DNA from: Vagococcus fluvialis bH819
GTDB taxonomy: Bacteria; Bacillota; Bacilli; Lactobacillales; Vagococcaceae
Direction of reading: 5' to 3'
Assembly (NCBI RefSeq): GCF_900163795.1
Contig: NZ_FWFD01000008.1
Coordinates: forward strand, 372,001 to 436,000
Length of the DNA: 64,000 nucleotides
The number at the start of each line of letters is the position of its first letter. Position 1 is the stretch's first letter. Shown here piece by piece: positions 26,973 to 36,222 of the stretch. The position numbers and the translations under genes were made by a program. The notes below the pieces were generated by a model. The model worked only from the letters and a program-made list of their open reading frames with translations. It ran no database searches and was not told the origin of the DNA.

Positions 26973-27920
26973 CTATTTTCCTCCTCCTTCGCTCAATTTA
27001 ACGGCAGCACGATGAGTTGGGCTGATAGTTTGTAGGTCATACACGCGACCATTTTCATCATAGTAATGATTATAAAGTTCGTCGTACTCTCTTTCGACTT
27101 TACGACGATTTTCTTTATGTATTGCACGATTGTCCACATCAATTTTGGGAATCGCTGATAATAAGCGCTTCGTATAGATATGTTGTGGGTCATTATAGAT
27201 ATCTTCTCTTGAGCCGATTTCTACGAAACGACCTTTGTTCATGATGGCGATATTATCACACATGTGTTTAACAACTCCTAAATCATGAGAGATAAAAAGA
27301 TAACTTAAATTGTATTCTTCTTGAATTCTCTTCATGAAGTTCAGCACTTGAGCTTGCACAGATAAATCTAGAGCTGAAACAGGCTCATCAGCGATAATCA
27401 ATTTAGGATTGGTTGCTACGGCACGAGCGACACCTAAACGTTGTCTTTGTCCACCTGAAAACTCATGTGGGTATTTATAAAGAGCATCTGTCGGCATCCC
27501 AACGATATCTAATAAGCCTTGAACTTTTTTCTTTTCTTCTTGATCAGATAATTTTTCAAAGTTACGAATCGGTTCAGCAATGATATCAATCACGCGTTTT
27601 TTTGGATTTAAACTAGACATAGAATCTTGAAAAATCATTTGTACGTCTTTATTATAACCAATTTGTTTACGAACGCTACGTTTAGTTACATCATGATCTT
27701 CAAAGATAATCTCACCAGAAGTTGCTTTTTCAAGACCAACAATTGTTTTACCAATCGTTGATTTACCTGAACCAGATTCACCTACTAAACCATAAGTAGT
27801 TCCTGCTTCAATTTCAAAATTAACACCGTCAACTGCATAGACGTAATCGACAACTTTATTGAAGAAACCGCCACGAATAGGATAGTGTACTTTTAAATCT
27901 TTGATTTGAATTAATCCCAC
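26973..27920 (-). CDS. oppF: Oligopeptide ABC transporter ATP-binding protein OppF
   Basis: The second ATPase of the Opp transporter has 315 residues, with Walker A GESGSGKSTIGK near 47, Q-loop MIFQDSMSSLNPKKR near 94, signature FSGGQRQRLGVARAVA near 152, Walker B LIIADEPVSALD and the H-loop ISHDLG. The start is a GTG whose G is the last base of the oppD TAG stop, with GGAG at 11 bases. The ~55 residues after the ABC core form the family-specific C-terminal extension, here without the usual cysteine-rich cluster. Confidence 0.93.
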   Translation of the reverse strand: MGLIQIKDLKVHYPIRGGFFNKVVDYVYAVDGVNFEIEAGTTYGLVGESGSGKSTIGKTIVGLEKATSGEIIFEDHDVTKRSVRKQIGYNKDVQMIFQDSMSSLNPKKRVIDIIAEPIRNFEKLSDQEEKKKVQGLLDIVGMPTDALYKYPHEFSGGQRQRLGVARAVATNPKLIIADEPVSALDLSVQAQVLNFMKRIQEEYNLSYLFISHDLGVVKHMCDNIAIMNKGRFVEIGSREDIYNDPQHIYTKRLLSAIPKIDVDNRAIHKENRRKVEREYDELYNHYYDENGRVYDLQTISPTHRAAVKLSEGGGK

Positions 27921-28924
27921 TACGCTTCACTCTCCTCTTTAAAATGAAAATGCTTATAACATGTACAACGAACGAAATGTCCTGGTTCAACTTCATGTAA
28001 GGTTGGCGATTTTTCATGTTCTTCTTCTTTAATCCATGGAATACGTTCAGCAAATCGACAGCCTTCACGTTCCATATTTTTAAGAGTTGGTACAACACCT
28101 TCGATCACATGAAGATCACTATCATGAGCATCTTCTTGTGGAATTGAGTTAAGTAATGATCTTGTATATGGATGCTGTGGGTTTTTAAATAATAAATCAA
28201 CAGGTGCTTCTTCTACTATTTGTCCTCCGTACATAACAGCAACACGATCTGCTGTTTCTGCAACAACACCCAAATCATGGGTAATTAAAATAATCCCTGA
28301 CTCTGTTTCTTTTTGCAGGTCATTTAATAAGTCTAAAATCTGAGCCTGAATCGTTACGTCTAACGCTGTTGTCGGCTCATCTGCGATAATGATTGGCGGT
28401 TTACACGCAATAGCAATCGCAATAATTACACGTTGTCTCATTCCTCCAGATAACTCATGAGGATATTGTTTCGCTACACGTTTAGGATTAACAATCCCTA
28501 CTTGATCAAGCAAATCAACCGCACGTTCATTTCTTTGGTCTTCCGTTAATTCAGTATGATAAAATAGTGATTCAGCAATTTGATCACCGATTCTCATTAA
28601 TGGATTTAGTGCTGATAAAGGATCTTGGAAAATCATTCCAATGTCATTTCCTCTTACTTTATTATATAGCGTTTCATTTAACCCAACGAGATTCAAATCA
28701 TTATAGATGATATCTCCTGTAATTCTAGTTTTGTTCGGGTCTTGTAACCCCATAATCGTCATGGCTAAAGTACTTTTCCCACAACCTGACTCCCCAACAA
28801 TCGCTAAAATTTCATTTTTGTCTAATGTGATAGACACATCATCCACTGCATCATAGTAATCATCTTTCATTCGAAAACCAGTGTGCAAATTTCTAACTTC
28901 TAATAACTTGTTGTCAACAAACAA
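27920..28924 (-). CDS. oppD: Oligopeptide ABC transporter ATP-binding protein OppD
   Basis: First gene of the oppDFBCA operon, encoding a 334-residue ATPase. Walker A is GESGCGKSTLAM near 44, the Q-loop region is MIFQDPLSALNPLMR, the signature is LSGGMRQRVIIAIAIA near 164, and Walker B is IIIADEPTTALD. The C-terminal oligo_HPY region has PYTRSLLNSIP near 260 and cysteines in GCRFAERIPW and VRCTCYKH, the places where such ATPases can bind an Fe-S cluster. The start is a TTG seven bases after GGAG. The order D-F-B-C-A is that of Lactococcus opp. Confidence 0.93.
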   Translation of the reverse strand: MFVDNKLLEVRNLHTGFRMKDDYYDAVDDVSITLDKNEILAIVGESGCGKSTLAMTIMGLQDPNKTRITGDIIYNDLNLVGLNETLYNKVRGNDIGMIFQDPLSALNPLMRIGDQIAESLFYHTELTEDQRNERAVDLLDQVGIVNPKRVAKQYPHELSGGMRQRVIIAIAIACKPPIIIADEPTTALDVTIQAQILDLLNDLQKETESGIILITHDLGVVAETADRVAVMYGGQIVEEAPVDLLFKNPQHPYTRSLLNSIPQEDAHDSDLHVIEGVVPTLKNMEREGCRFAERIPWIKEEEHEKSPTLHEVEPGHFVRCTCYKHFHFKEESEA

Positions 28925-29434
28925 TAGAATTCTCCTTTCCGTTCTATTCCCGTACTGATTTCATTTCTTATTTAAATTTTAACACTTCATTTATTTTGTC
29001 CATAGATTTTTCATAAAAAAACCTTAAGATATCTTATAATTATATTAGAATATCACATATTAATCAATAGCTTGGAGCAGTTTAAAATGAGACTAAGATT
29101 AGAAAATATGGTGTTTACCCTCATAATACACTTTACCAAACTATTCATCTTTGATTTGTTTTTTTATTTTTTATAGATAAAAATACTGTTTATTATAAAT
29201 TTAAGTCTACTTCAAGCTCTAAAAAGTTATGATTAGTTCTTTAAATAACTTTGAAATAATAACATGTTTTTCTTTTTAAAATGGCAACTAAGATGAGAAT
29301 ATTTTAATAAATTATACTTTAATATCTCATTTTATCTCCTTTTATTTTTTTTACTACCTTTAAAAAAACATATTTTCTACAAATATCAAAAAATTAAAAA
29401 AAAGTGACAGGTATATACACCTATCACTCATTTC
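28925..29434. other. 510-bp AT-rich gene-free region between opp and acpP
   Basis: No gene of normal size is present. The opp promoter must lie near 28976-29010 (a TAAAAT -10 on the minus strand with only a weak -35). A dyad AAGATATCTT lies at 29026-29035. A 29-codon hydrophobic frame (29087-29176, +) has GGAG nine bases upstream. A hairpin with ATGAGA / CTCAT arms lies at about 29293-29330, and the acpP terminator is at 29390-29428. The rest is A/T-rich without recognisable signals. Confidence 0.6.
29390..29428 (-). terminator. Terminator downstream of acpP
   Basis: Stem AGTGATAGGT with ACCTGTCACT on the minus strand (one G-U pair), then a long T tract, starting six bases past the acpP stop. 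Confidence 0.85.
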
Positions 29435-29674
29435 CTATTGCTTACTCATAATATAATCTACTGCTGCACCAATCGTTTCGATTTTTTCTGCATCTTCATC
29501 TGATATTTCAGCTTCAAAGACATCTTCAAGTTCTAAAACAAATTCCATAATACTAATTGAATCAGCTTCTAAATCATCTTTAATACTAATCGCTTCAGTT
29601 ACTTTATCTTCATCGATTTCAAAATGCTCTATCACGATTTCTTTTATTTTTACAAAGACTTCTTGACGTTCCAA
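29435..29674 (-). CDS. acpP: Acyl carrier protein
   Basis: A 79-residue acidic carrier protein of type II fatty acid and phospholipid synthesis. The phosphopantetheine serine lies in LEADSISIMEFVLELED at about residues 34-50; the usual DSL reads DSI here. The protein has the expected four-helix pattern. The only possible start in frame is a TTG at 29674 with GGGGGTG upstream, which is unusual for such an abundant protein. It lies 105 bases after plsX with no fab genes between. This may be a second ACP dedicated to PlsX rather than the fab-cluster ACP, which would explain the weak start codon. Confidence 0.9.
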   Translation of the reverse strand: MERQEVFVKIKEIVIEHFEIDEDKVTEAISIKDDLEADSISIMEFVLELEDVFEAEISDEDAEKIETIGAAVDYIMSKQ

Positions 29675-29779
29675 TTGATCAACACCCCCGTTCGCTCTTT
29701 CTTGCGTTCACTATGATCTTAAACCTAATTTTACTTGTAAAGAATAGGTTTGTCTATATCTTTGGTAATAAACACTCGT

Positions 29780-30784
29780 TTATGCCTCTTTATTATTAAA
29801 GAATTCTTGTAATTCTTCTACTAAATTAGTTTCAAGCATTGTTTTTATCTGTCCCATAGTATTTCTAACTGCCTCTGGACCTGTTGAACCATGTGTTTTA
29901 ACGACGGGCGCCTTCACACCAAATAGCACTGCTCCACCATGACTAGAGTAATCTAAAGTGCTTTTCATTCCTTTTAGACTATCTTTTAACATTAGAGCAC
30001 CCATTTTCCCTTTGAGTCCACTATCCATTATTGATGATTTTAAAATAGTCATTAAGGATAGTGCTGTTCCTTCAACAGATTTCAAAACAGCATTTCCAGT
30101 AAATCCATCTGTAACAACAACATCGGCTACTCCACTAAATAAATCACGCGCTTCAACATTGCCAATAAAATCGATACTTTCTTCTTTTTCTAGTAGCTCG
30201 TAAGCCGCTTTTGTTAATTCGCTACCTTTTGTAGCCTCTGTTCCATTATTTAATAAGCCAACTTTTGGTTTGTTAATATTACGAACTTTTTTAGCATAAA
30301 AAGAACCTAAAATACCATATGTTAAAAGATGCTCTGGTTTATTATCCGCATTAGCTCCCATATCGATAAAGTCAAAACCCGCACCCGTCTCACCAGTAAA
30401 GACTGGCATCGTTGTCATTAAACCTGGACGGTCAACATTTTTTATCCGACCAACAATCAAAAGTCCTGACGCAAGAAGCGCGCCTGTGTTCCCTGCTGAA
30501 AATAACGCATCTGCTTCCTTATTTTTTACTGCTTGTGCCGCTAAAACCATTGATGCCTGTTTCTTTTTACGAATTGATTTAACTGGTTCGTCATCACTAT
30601 TTATTTTTTCATCTGTATGGATAATTGTGACATTTTTTTCATCAGATAAATATTTTTTTATTTCCGCTTCTTTTCCATATAATAAAAATTCAAGTTCTGG
30701 AAAATCCTTTTTAGCTAGATTAATCCCTTCTACTATTGCCTGTGGGGCATTGTCACCACCCATAGCATCAACTGCTATTCTCAC
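29780..30784 (-). CDS. plsX: Phosphate acyltransferase PlsX
   Basis: PlsX converts acyl-ACP to acyl-phosphate, the donor for PlsY in phosphatidic acid synthesis, at the membrane surface. The 334 residues begin [19 protein letters not shown], the family hallmark, with [19 protein letters not shown] near 95 and [13 protein letters not shown] near 225. The start is a GTG five bases after AGAGGGA. It lies downstream of recG and upstream of acpP. The fapR, fabD and fabG genes that flank it in Bacillus are absent. Confidence 0.95.
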   Translation of the reverse strand: MRIAVDAMGGDNAPQAIVEGINLAKKDFPELEFLLYGKEAEIKKYLSDEKNVTIIHTDEKINSDDEPVKSIRKKKQASMVLAAQAVKNKEADALFSAGNTGALLASGLLIVGRIKNVDRPGLMTTMPVFTGETGAGFDFIDMGANADNKPEHLLTYGILGSFYAKKVRNINKPKVGLLNNGTEATKGSELTKAAYELLEKEESIDFIGNVEARDLFSGVADVVVTDGFTGNAVLKSVEGTALSLMTILKSSIMDSGLKGKMGALMLKDSLKGMKSTLDYSSHGGAVLFGVKAPVVKTHGSTGPEAVRNTMGQIKTMLETNLVEELQEFFNNKEA

Positions 30785-30835
30785 ATGATTCCCTCTTTTC
30801 TCTTACTTTATCTTTTATATTTTACCATAATCTCA

Positions 30836-32875
30836 CTAATCTAAGAACTCTGATTGTTCTTCTCGTTCTTTTAGGCTATTGATTAACATGTGATTTTCTG
30901 TCCGCTTCATCCAACTTGAATCGGATAAAAGTTCTGTTGCTTCAACTCTAGCCGTTTCTAAAATCATCACATCCGCCACAATATCTCCAACTTTAAATTC
31001 AGGTAATCCAGATTGTTTAGCTCCGAAAAAATCCCCAGGCCCACGCATTTCTAAATCTTTTTCACTTAAAACAAATCCATCTGTCGTTTCGGTCATTATT
31101 TTCATCCGCTCTTTCCCTTGATCACTCTTAGGATTAGCCACTAAAATACAATACGATGCAATGCTTCCACGTCCAACACGACCTCTTAACTGATGAAGTT
31201 GAGCCAAACCAAAGCGATCCGCATCCATGATCATCATCATTGTAGAATTTGGAACGTTCACCCCTACTTCAATAACAGTCGTAGAAACTAATACTTGAAG
31301 TTGATTTTCTTTAAAATCTTCCATAATAGCTTCTTTGTCTTTAGACTTCATTTTTCCATGGAGTAAGCCAACTTTGTACGTTGGACTAAAGAATTCACTC
31401 AGGTGTTCATAAATTTCCGTTGCATTTTTTACATCTAACATTTCTGATTCTTCTATTAAAGGACAGATAACATAAGCTTGCTGTCCTGCTTTAAGTTGTT
31501 TTGTCATCCAACTTAACACAGAATCAATCTGCTTAGGCAAAATCCACCTTGTTTCAATCGGGATTCTCCCTGCCGGCAGCTCGTCAATCACCGAAACATC
31601 CATTTCTCCATAAGCAGTAATCGCTAACGTTCTTGGAATCGGAGTTGCTGTCATAAACAAGACATCTGGGCGATCCCCTTTTTCTCGAAGTTGCTTTCTT
31701 TGATTCACACCAAAGCGATGCTGCTCATCTGTAATAACCAATCCCAGTCGACTGAATTTCACTTCTTCTTGAATCAAGGAGTGCGTACCCACTATAATAT
31801 TAATTTCACCCGTAGCTAGTTCAGCTAAAATTCGACGTCTTTCTGCTATTTTAGTCGAACTTGTTAATAATGCGACTTTAACTTCTAGTGGCTCAAATAA
31901 CCCAAGCAAACTCTCCATATGTTGCTCTGCTAAAATTTCAGTTGGTACCATTAGTGCTCCTTGATAACCTACACTTACTACCGCATACAAACAAATTGCC
32001 GCAACAATTGTTTTCCCACTACCAACATCTCCTTGAAGCAAACGGTGCATATGTTTTTCATTTCTTAAATCAGAACATATTTCATTGACTACTCTTTTTT
32101 GAGCTTTGGTTAATTCAAATGGTAATGTTTTGATAAATGCTTTTAACTTATCTACATCATATAAAATAGCGTTACCTTGCTCTTTGGACGTCTCTTGATT
32201 TTTAAGTTGAATCATTTGTAATTGAAATAAAAAAAACTCTTCAAAAGCTAATCGTCTTTTAGCTAAACGATTTTCTTCAATATTAGTCGGAAAATGCATC
32301 GCATAGGCTGCTTGTTTTTTAGGCATTAAACGATATTTTTCGAGTAACCATTGTGGTAGATTTTCAGCCATCTCATGACCATGCATCTCCCATGTACTTC
32401 TGATCAGATCAACCAAAGTCTTTTGTTTGATTTTTTTATTTACATGGTAAATAGGAGAAAAATCTTCTTCATCATCTTGTGTTGCTAAAATTTTCATACC
32501 TGATAAAGATTTTCTTTTACCATCCCATTTTCCGTATATGGCAATTTCTTCCGAAGCATTTATTTTTGACTTTAAGAAGGGTTGATTAAAAAAAGTAACC
32601 CCAATAACAGCTTGTTCATGCATCATTCTAAATACCAAACGACTTTTTTTGAAGCCAAAATAACTTACCACAGGATCAGCTAATACGGTTCCTTTAAGTA
32701 CCACTTTCTCTTGATCTTGAATTTCATCTAACATTTTTTCTTGAATGTCATCATAGCGAAATGGATAATATGTTAGTAAATCGTAGATCGTTTGGATACC
32801 TAAACTCTGTAAAACTTCAGCCCGTTTGGGACCTACACCTTTCAGCGTCTCTATTGAATTTTTTAGATGACTCAT
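30836..32875 (-). CDS. recG: ATP-dependent DNA helicase RecG
   Basis: RecG remodels stalled replication forks and Holliday junctions. The 679-residue protein has an N-terminal wedge/OB domain (about 1-240, starting with a helix-hairpin-helix like LKGVGPKRAEVLQSLG) and superfamily II helicase motors. Motif I is LLQGDVGSGKTIVA near 280, motif II is ITDEQHRFGVNQR, motif III is FMTATPIPRTLA, and motif VI is QLRGRVGRGS. The C-terminal TRG region follows. The ATG at 32875 has AAGGAGGGAAG in front; the longer frame from 32914 runs through the preceding terminator and is rejected. Confidence 0.96.
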   Translation of the reverse strand: MSHLKNSIETLKGVGPKRAEVLQSLGIQTIYDLLTYYPFRYDDIQEKMLDEIQDQEKVVLKGTVLADPVVSYFGFKKSRLVFRMMHEQAVIGVTFFNQPFLKSKINASEEIAIYGKWDGKRKSLSGMKILATQDDEEDFSPIYHVNKKIKQKTLVDLIRSTWEMHGHEMAENLPQWLLEKYRLMPKKQAAYAMHFPTNIEENRLAKRRLAFEEFFLFQLQMIQLKNQETSKEQGNAILYDVDKLKAFIKTLPFELTKAQKRVVNEICSDLRNEKHMHRLLQGDVGSGKTIVAAICLYAVVSVGYQGALMVPTEILAEQHMESLLGLFEPLEVKVALLTSSTKIAERRRILAELATGEINIIVGTHSLIQEEVKFSRLGLVITDEQHRFGVNQRKQLREKGDRPDVLFMTATPIPRTLAITAYGEMDVSVIDELPAGRIPIETRWILPKQIDSVLSWMTKQLKAGQQAYVICPLIEESEMLDVKNATEIYEHLSEFFSPTYKVGLLHGKMKSKDKEAIMEDFKENQLQVLVSTTVIEVGVNVPNSTMMMIMDADRFGLAQLHQLRGRVGRGSIASYCILVANPKSDQGKERMKIMTETTDGFVLSEKDLEMRGPGDFFGAKQSGLPEFKVGDIVADVMILETARVEATELLSDSSWMKRTENHMLINSLKEREEQSEFLD

Positions 32876-32895
32876 AATCTTCCCTCCTTCATAAT

Positions 32896-32932
32896 AAAAA
32901 AGAGGTGAGCTCAATTAAACTCAACCTCTTTT
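32896..32932 (-). terminator. Terminator downstream of fakA
   Basis: Stem AAAAGAGGT with ACCTCTTTT (outer part), closed further by GAG/CTC on the minus strand, with a T tract. It lies 20 bases past the fakA stop and within the recG leader. Confidence 0.8.
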
Positions 32933-32952
32933 ATTTTTTTGTCTTATTTATT

Positions 32953-34629
32953 TTACTCTGCAGCAAAAAGATAAGGATAGACTGGTTGATCTCCTTGATG
33001 AATTTCAACTTCTAAATCTTCATTCATTGAAATTAGTGTTGCTTCAATGCGCTCAGCTTCTGCCTTCACGCCATCTTCACCAATAATAATCGTTACTATT
33101 TCTGTATCTTCTTGAAGCATTCCTTTTAACGTTTCAATGGATGCATCTAAACGATCTGGATTAGAAACAACAATCTTACCTTCAATCATGCCAATATAAT
33201 CATCTTTAGTAATTTCAACACCATCAATTGAAGTGTCTCTAACAGCTGTTGTCACTTGACCACTAATGACTTCTTCAAGCATATCTCTCATAGCAGATGT
33301 GTTATCTTCTAATGACATTTGCTCGTTGAAACCTAATAAAGCTGTCATCCCTTGAGAAACTGTTTTTGATGGAATCACAACTGCTGGAACTTCACTAACT
33401 TCAGCCGCTTGATCTGCTGCCATAAAGATATTTTTATTATTTGGTAAAATAATAACTTTATCCGCATGAACAGCCTCTATCGCTTTTAAGATATCTTCTG
33501 TACTCGGGTTCATTGTTTGCCCACCACTAATAATGTAGTTAGCCCCCATGCTCGTGAATAGCTCTTGAACACCTTTTCCAGCAGCAACAGAAATAATACC
33601 GTAAGGAACACGTTCTTTAGGTTTTTCAACTTTTGCAGTACTTTCAGTTTCTAAAATGGTTTCATGTTGAACACGCATATTATCTACTTTGATTTTAATC
33701 AATGAACCAAATTTTTGACCGTAGTTCATGACTTCACCTGGTTGTTCTGTATGAACATGAACTTTGATAATTTCATCATCAGCTACTACCAATAAACTAT
33801 CACCTAGTTCATTTAAGTAGTTTCTAAATGTATCGTAATCAAATTCACTATCAACTGTTGGGCCTTCACCGATTCGCACCATAATTTCAGTACAATAACC
33901 AAATTTGATGTCTTCAGTTGCAACTGATCCAGAAACACTTCTGTGATGTTCAGCATTAACCATGGCATCCATTTGACCAGGTGTTGGTTGATGTAAGTCA
34001 CTCTCAACAATCTTACCTGACAACGACTCTAAAAAGCCTTCGTAGACAAAAACAAGTCCCTGTCCACCGCTATCCACTACACCAACCTCTTTTAAAACAG
34101 GTAACATATCTGGTGTTTTAGCTAACATTTTTTTAGCACCTTTTAGTGCAGCTTCCATCACTTCGATACAATCATCAGAACTCTTTGCTTTTTTCTCAGC
34201 AGCAATTGCTGCCCCACGAGAAACTGTTAAAATCGTTCCCTCAACAGGTTTCATCACCGCTTTATAGGCAGTTTCAACCCCATTTTTTAATGCATCTGCT
34301 AAATTTTGAGCACTTAGCGTTTCTTCATCAATAATTTGTTTTGAAAACCCACGAAAAATTTGTGATAAAATAACCCCAGAATTCCCTCTAGCTCCCATTA
34401 ATAAACCTTTTGATAAAATCGCTGCTAATTCGCCAACATGTTCACTTGTCGAATCTCTGACTGCTTTTGCGCCACTTGTCATCGATAAATCCATATTCGT
34501 TCCTGTATCACCATCTGGTACAGGGAAAACATTTAAAGAGTTTACAAACTCTGCGTTTTGATTCAAACGATTCGCACCTGCTTGAACCATTGCTTGAAAT
34601 TGCCCTCCGTTGATTGCTTTCACTTCCAC
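32953..34629 (-). CDS. fakA: Fatty acid kinase subunit FakA (DAK2-domain, YloV)
   Basis: FakA is the ATP-binding kinase that, with a FakB carrier, phosphorylates exogenous fatty acids so they can enter PlsX/PlsY phospholipid synthesis. The N-terminal DhaL/DAK2 domain (about 1-200) has PVPDGDTGTNMDLSM near residue 37 and GARGNSGVILSQIFRGF near 82. The middle and C-terminal DAK1-like domains follow, to residue 558. The longer frame from 34662 is unlikely; the GTG at 34629 is nine bases after AGGAGG and gives the family's usual length. It lies 56 bases after asp23, as in most Firmicutes. Confidence 0.93.
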   Translation of the reverse strand: MEVKAINGGQFQAMVQAGANRLNQNAEFVNSLNVFPVPDGDTGTNMDLSMTSGAKAVRDSTSEHVGELAAILSKGLLMGARGNSGVILSQIFRGFSKQIIDEETLSAQNLADALKNGVETAYKAVMKPVEGTILTVSRGAAIAAEKKAKSSDDCIEVMEAALKGAKKMLAKTPDMLPVLKEVGVVDSGGQGLVFVYEGFLESLSGKIVESDLHQPTPGQMDAMVNAEHHRSVSGSVATEDIKFGYCTEIMVRIGEGPTVDSEFDYDTFRNYLNELGDSLLVVADDEIIKVHVHTEQPGEVMNYGQKFGSLIKIKVDNMRVQHETILETESTAKVEKPKERVPYGIISVAAGKGVQELFTSMGANYIISGGQTMNPSTEDILKAIEAVHADKVIILPNNKNIFMAADQAAEVSEVPAVVIPSKTVSQGMTALLGFNEQMSLEDNTSAMRDMLEEVISGQVTTAVRDTSIDGVEITKDDYIGMIEGKIVVSNPDRLDASIETLKGMLQEDTEIVTIIIGEDGVKAEAERIEATLISMNEDLEVEIHQGDQPVYPYLFAAE

Positions 34630-34685
34630 TAAAATGTTCCTCCTCATTTCATTCAAAAACATAATTCATCTATTGTGCGATTATT

Positions 34686-35048
34686 TTATTCAGGTTGCAC
34701 TCTAACACCTTGGATAAAAATGTTCACAGAATTTGCGACAACACCTAGCATTGTTTCAAGGTTGTATTTCACACTTTCTTGCACATTACGACTTACTTCA
34801 GAAATTTTTGTACCATAGCTTACCATGATATAAACATCAACTGCAACGCCATTTTCTTCTTGACGAACAACCACGCCTCTTGAGTAATTTTCTTTACCTA
34901 AAATATCATTTAAATTATCTTTAATTTGATTTTTACTTGCCATGCCGATAATCCCATAGATATCTGTTGCAGCGCCGCCGACAACAGTAGCGATGACATC
35001 ATTTGAGATTTCAATGGTTCCAGCCTGTGTTTTAATTTTTACAGCCAT
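34686..35048 (-). CDS. Asp23/Gls24 family envelope stress response protein
   Basis: A 120-residue YloU-type Asp23/Gls24 protein, usually found at or near the membrane and linked to alkaline or envelope stress. The family block IATVVGGAATDIYGIIGMAS lies at residues 20-39, with VAVDVYIMVSYGTKI near 73-87 and VNIFIQGVRV at the end. It precedes fakA and diverges from rpmB, the standard Firmicute arrangement. A GGGAGG site precedes the ATG. The exact role of this paralogue is not established. Confidence 0.92.
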   Translation of the reverse strand: MAVKIKTQAGTIEISNDVIATVVGGAATDIYGIIGMASKNQIKDNLNDILGKENYSRGVVVRQEENGVAVDVYIMVSYGTKISEVSRNVQESVKYNLETMLGVVANSVNIFIQGVRVQPE

Positions 35049-35092
35049 TTTGCTACCTCCCTATAGTCAGTATTTTCCCATTATCACCCCTT

Positions 35093-35121
35093 AGTTTATC
35101 ACAATCTGCAATAATGTTAAA
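35093..35121 (-). promoter_or_regulatory. Probable asp23-fakA promoter
   Basis: On the minus strand TTTAAC (35116-35121) and TAAACT (35093-35098) are 17 bases apart, 45 bases upstream of the asp23 start. Confidence 0.5.
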
Positions 35122-35179
35122 GAAAAAGTCACAGACTAGTGGATATAAAAAAAAGACACTAAATAAGGAAAAATTTATA

Positions 35180-35208
35180 TTGCATAACTTTCAAATATAT
35201 GATAAATT
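35180..35208 (+). promoter_or_regulatory. Probable rpmB promoter
   Basis: TTGCAT and TAAATT are separated by 17 bases. They lie about 50 bases upstream of the rpmB start. Confidence 0.5.
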
Positions 35209-35261
35209 ATTCTAGTGTGATTAATGTACAAATGATATATACAAAGCAAAGGAGGGATATC

Positions 35262-35450
35262 ATGGCAAAAGAATGTTATATAACTGGGCGTAAAGCAAGA
35301 TCAGGAAACAACCGCTCTCACGCAATGAACGCATCTAAACGTACTTGGGGTGCAAACTTACAAAAAGTTCGTATCTTAGTAGACGGTAAGCCAAAGAAAG
35401 TTTGGGTTTCTGCTCGTGCTTTGAAATCTGGTAAAGTTGAACGCGTTTAA
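35262..35450 (+). CDS. rpmB: 50S ribosomal protein L28
   Basis: A 62-residue basic ribosomal protein beginning [20 protein letters not shown] and ending [12 protein letters not shown], the normal L28 sequence and length. It has only one of the cysteines of the zinc-type L28 and is thus the zinc-independent form. AAAGGAGGGATATC precedes the ATG at 35262; the upstream in-frame ATGs lie in the leader. It is monocistronic and divergent from asp23. Confidence 0.97.
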   Translation: MAKECYITGRKARSGNNRSHAMNASKRTWGANLQKVRILVDGKPKKVWVSARALKSGKVERV

Positions 35451-35464
35451 TAAAAAAATTATTT

Positions 35465-35504
35465 AAAGACACTTATATCATTTAGATGATTGGGCGTCTT
35501 TTTG
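35465..35504 (+). terminator. Terminator of rpmB
   Basis: Outer stem AAAGAC with GTCTTT and inner stem ATCA with TGAT, followed by TTTTTG, 14 bases past the rpmB stop. Confidence 0.7.
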
Positions 35505-35517
35505 TTTGTTTACAGAT

Positions 35518-35569
35518 AAAAATGAGTTTAAGATGAATCCTTTAGAAGGAGCATCTTAAACTCATTTTT
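35518..35569. terminator. Bidirectional terminator between rpmB and thiN
   Basis: A perfect stem of at least 17 bp (35518-35534 with 35552-35569) has A and T tracts at the ends. Its right edge reaches the first base of the thiN stop codon. Confidence 0.88.
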
Positions 35570-36222
35570 TATTTATCCTTTGATTGAATCACACACATTA
35601 GACCACTCTCAAAAGAGAAATGACTCGTTTCTCCTACAAATTCATTACTAGATAAAGAGACAGGGTAATCAAAATCAACTTGCTCTAATGTATATTTTGC
35701 ATCATATAATGATAATTTTGTCACAGGTACTAGGCATACATACGCCAAATATTTCTTATCGGCTTCTTTTATAATTTCATGTGAACCCGCTTTAAAATAG
35801 GTTACTTGATTTTGATTATCTAAAATTTGAATCCGCTCAAAATATGGCATAAACCGTTCTTGTAGAGGGAGCCAGAGATTAGATAGATAATGATCCAATC
35901 TCCCACCTGTTGCACCTATTAACGTATAACTAGCCTCTGGGTAACTTTCTATAGCCTTAAGTACGCCTAACTGCATATCGGTATCATCTTTTTCAGCAGG
36001 ACATCTCTCAATATCTGATAACTGATTATTCAACCATAACCACTCATCTTCTGACAAAGAATCAAAATCACCCACAGCAGCTTCAATTGCGAATCCCACT
36101 TCCAGACCATATAACGTCCCTCTATCCACGCCAATCCACTTTGTCGTATCCTTATGATAGAAACTCAAATCAGGCCAACTACTAGGATCTCCACCGCCAA
36201 TGATCACAACATCTTTAATCAT
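35569..36222 (-). CDS. thiN: Thiamine pyrophosphokinase
   Basis: This enzyme transfers pyrophosphate from ATP to thiamine, giving the active cofactor. The 217-residue protein has the N-terminal catalytic domain (WIGVDRGTLYGLEVG near 28, AAVGDFDSLSEDEW near 48, CPAEKDDTDMQLG near 76, IGATGGRLDHYLSNL near 100) and a C-terminal beta-sandwich thiamine-binding domain. Its ATG overlaps the rpe stop by one base (TAATG). It closes the long priA-to-thiN run, and its stop abuts the shared terminator. No TPP riboswitch is seen. Confidence 0.95.
   Translation of the reverse strand: MIKDVVIIGGGDPSSWPDLSFYHKDTTKWIGVDRGTLYGLEVGFAIEAAVGDFDSLSEDEWLWLNNQLSDIERCPAEKDDTDMQLGVLKAIESYPEASYTLIGATGGRLDHYLSNLWLPLQERFMPYFERIQILDNQNQVTYFKAGSHEIIKEADKKYLAYVCLVPVTKLSLYDAKYTLEQVDFDYPVSLSSNEFVGETSHFSFESGLMCVIQSKDK

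Noticed and set aside
35451-35568. TPP riboswitch near thiN
   Set aside because: thiN is transcribed away from this region; the structure seen is a pair of terminators, and no TPP-box sequences are present.
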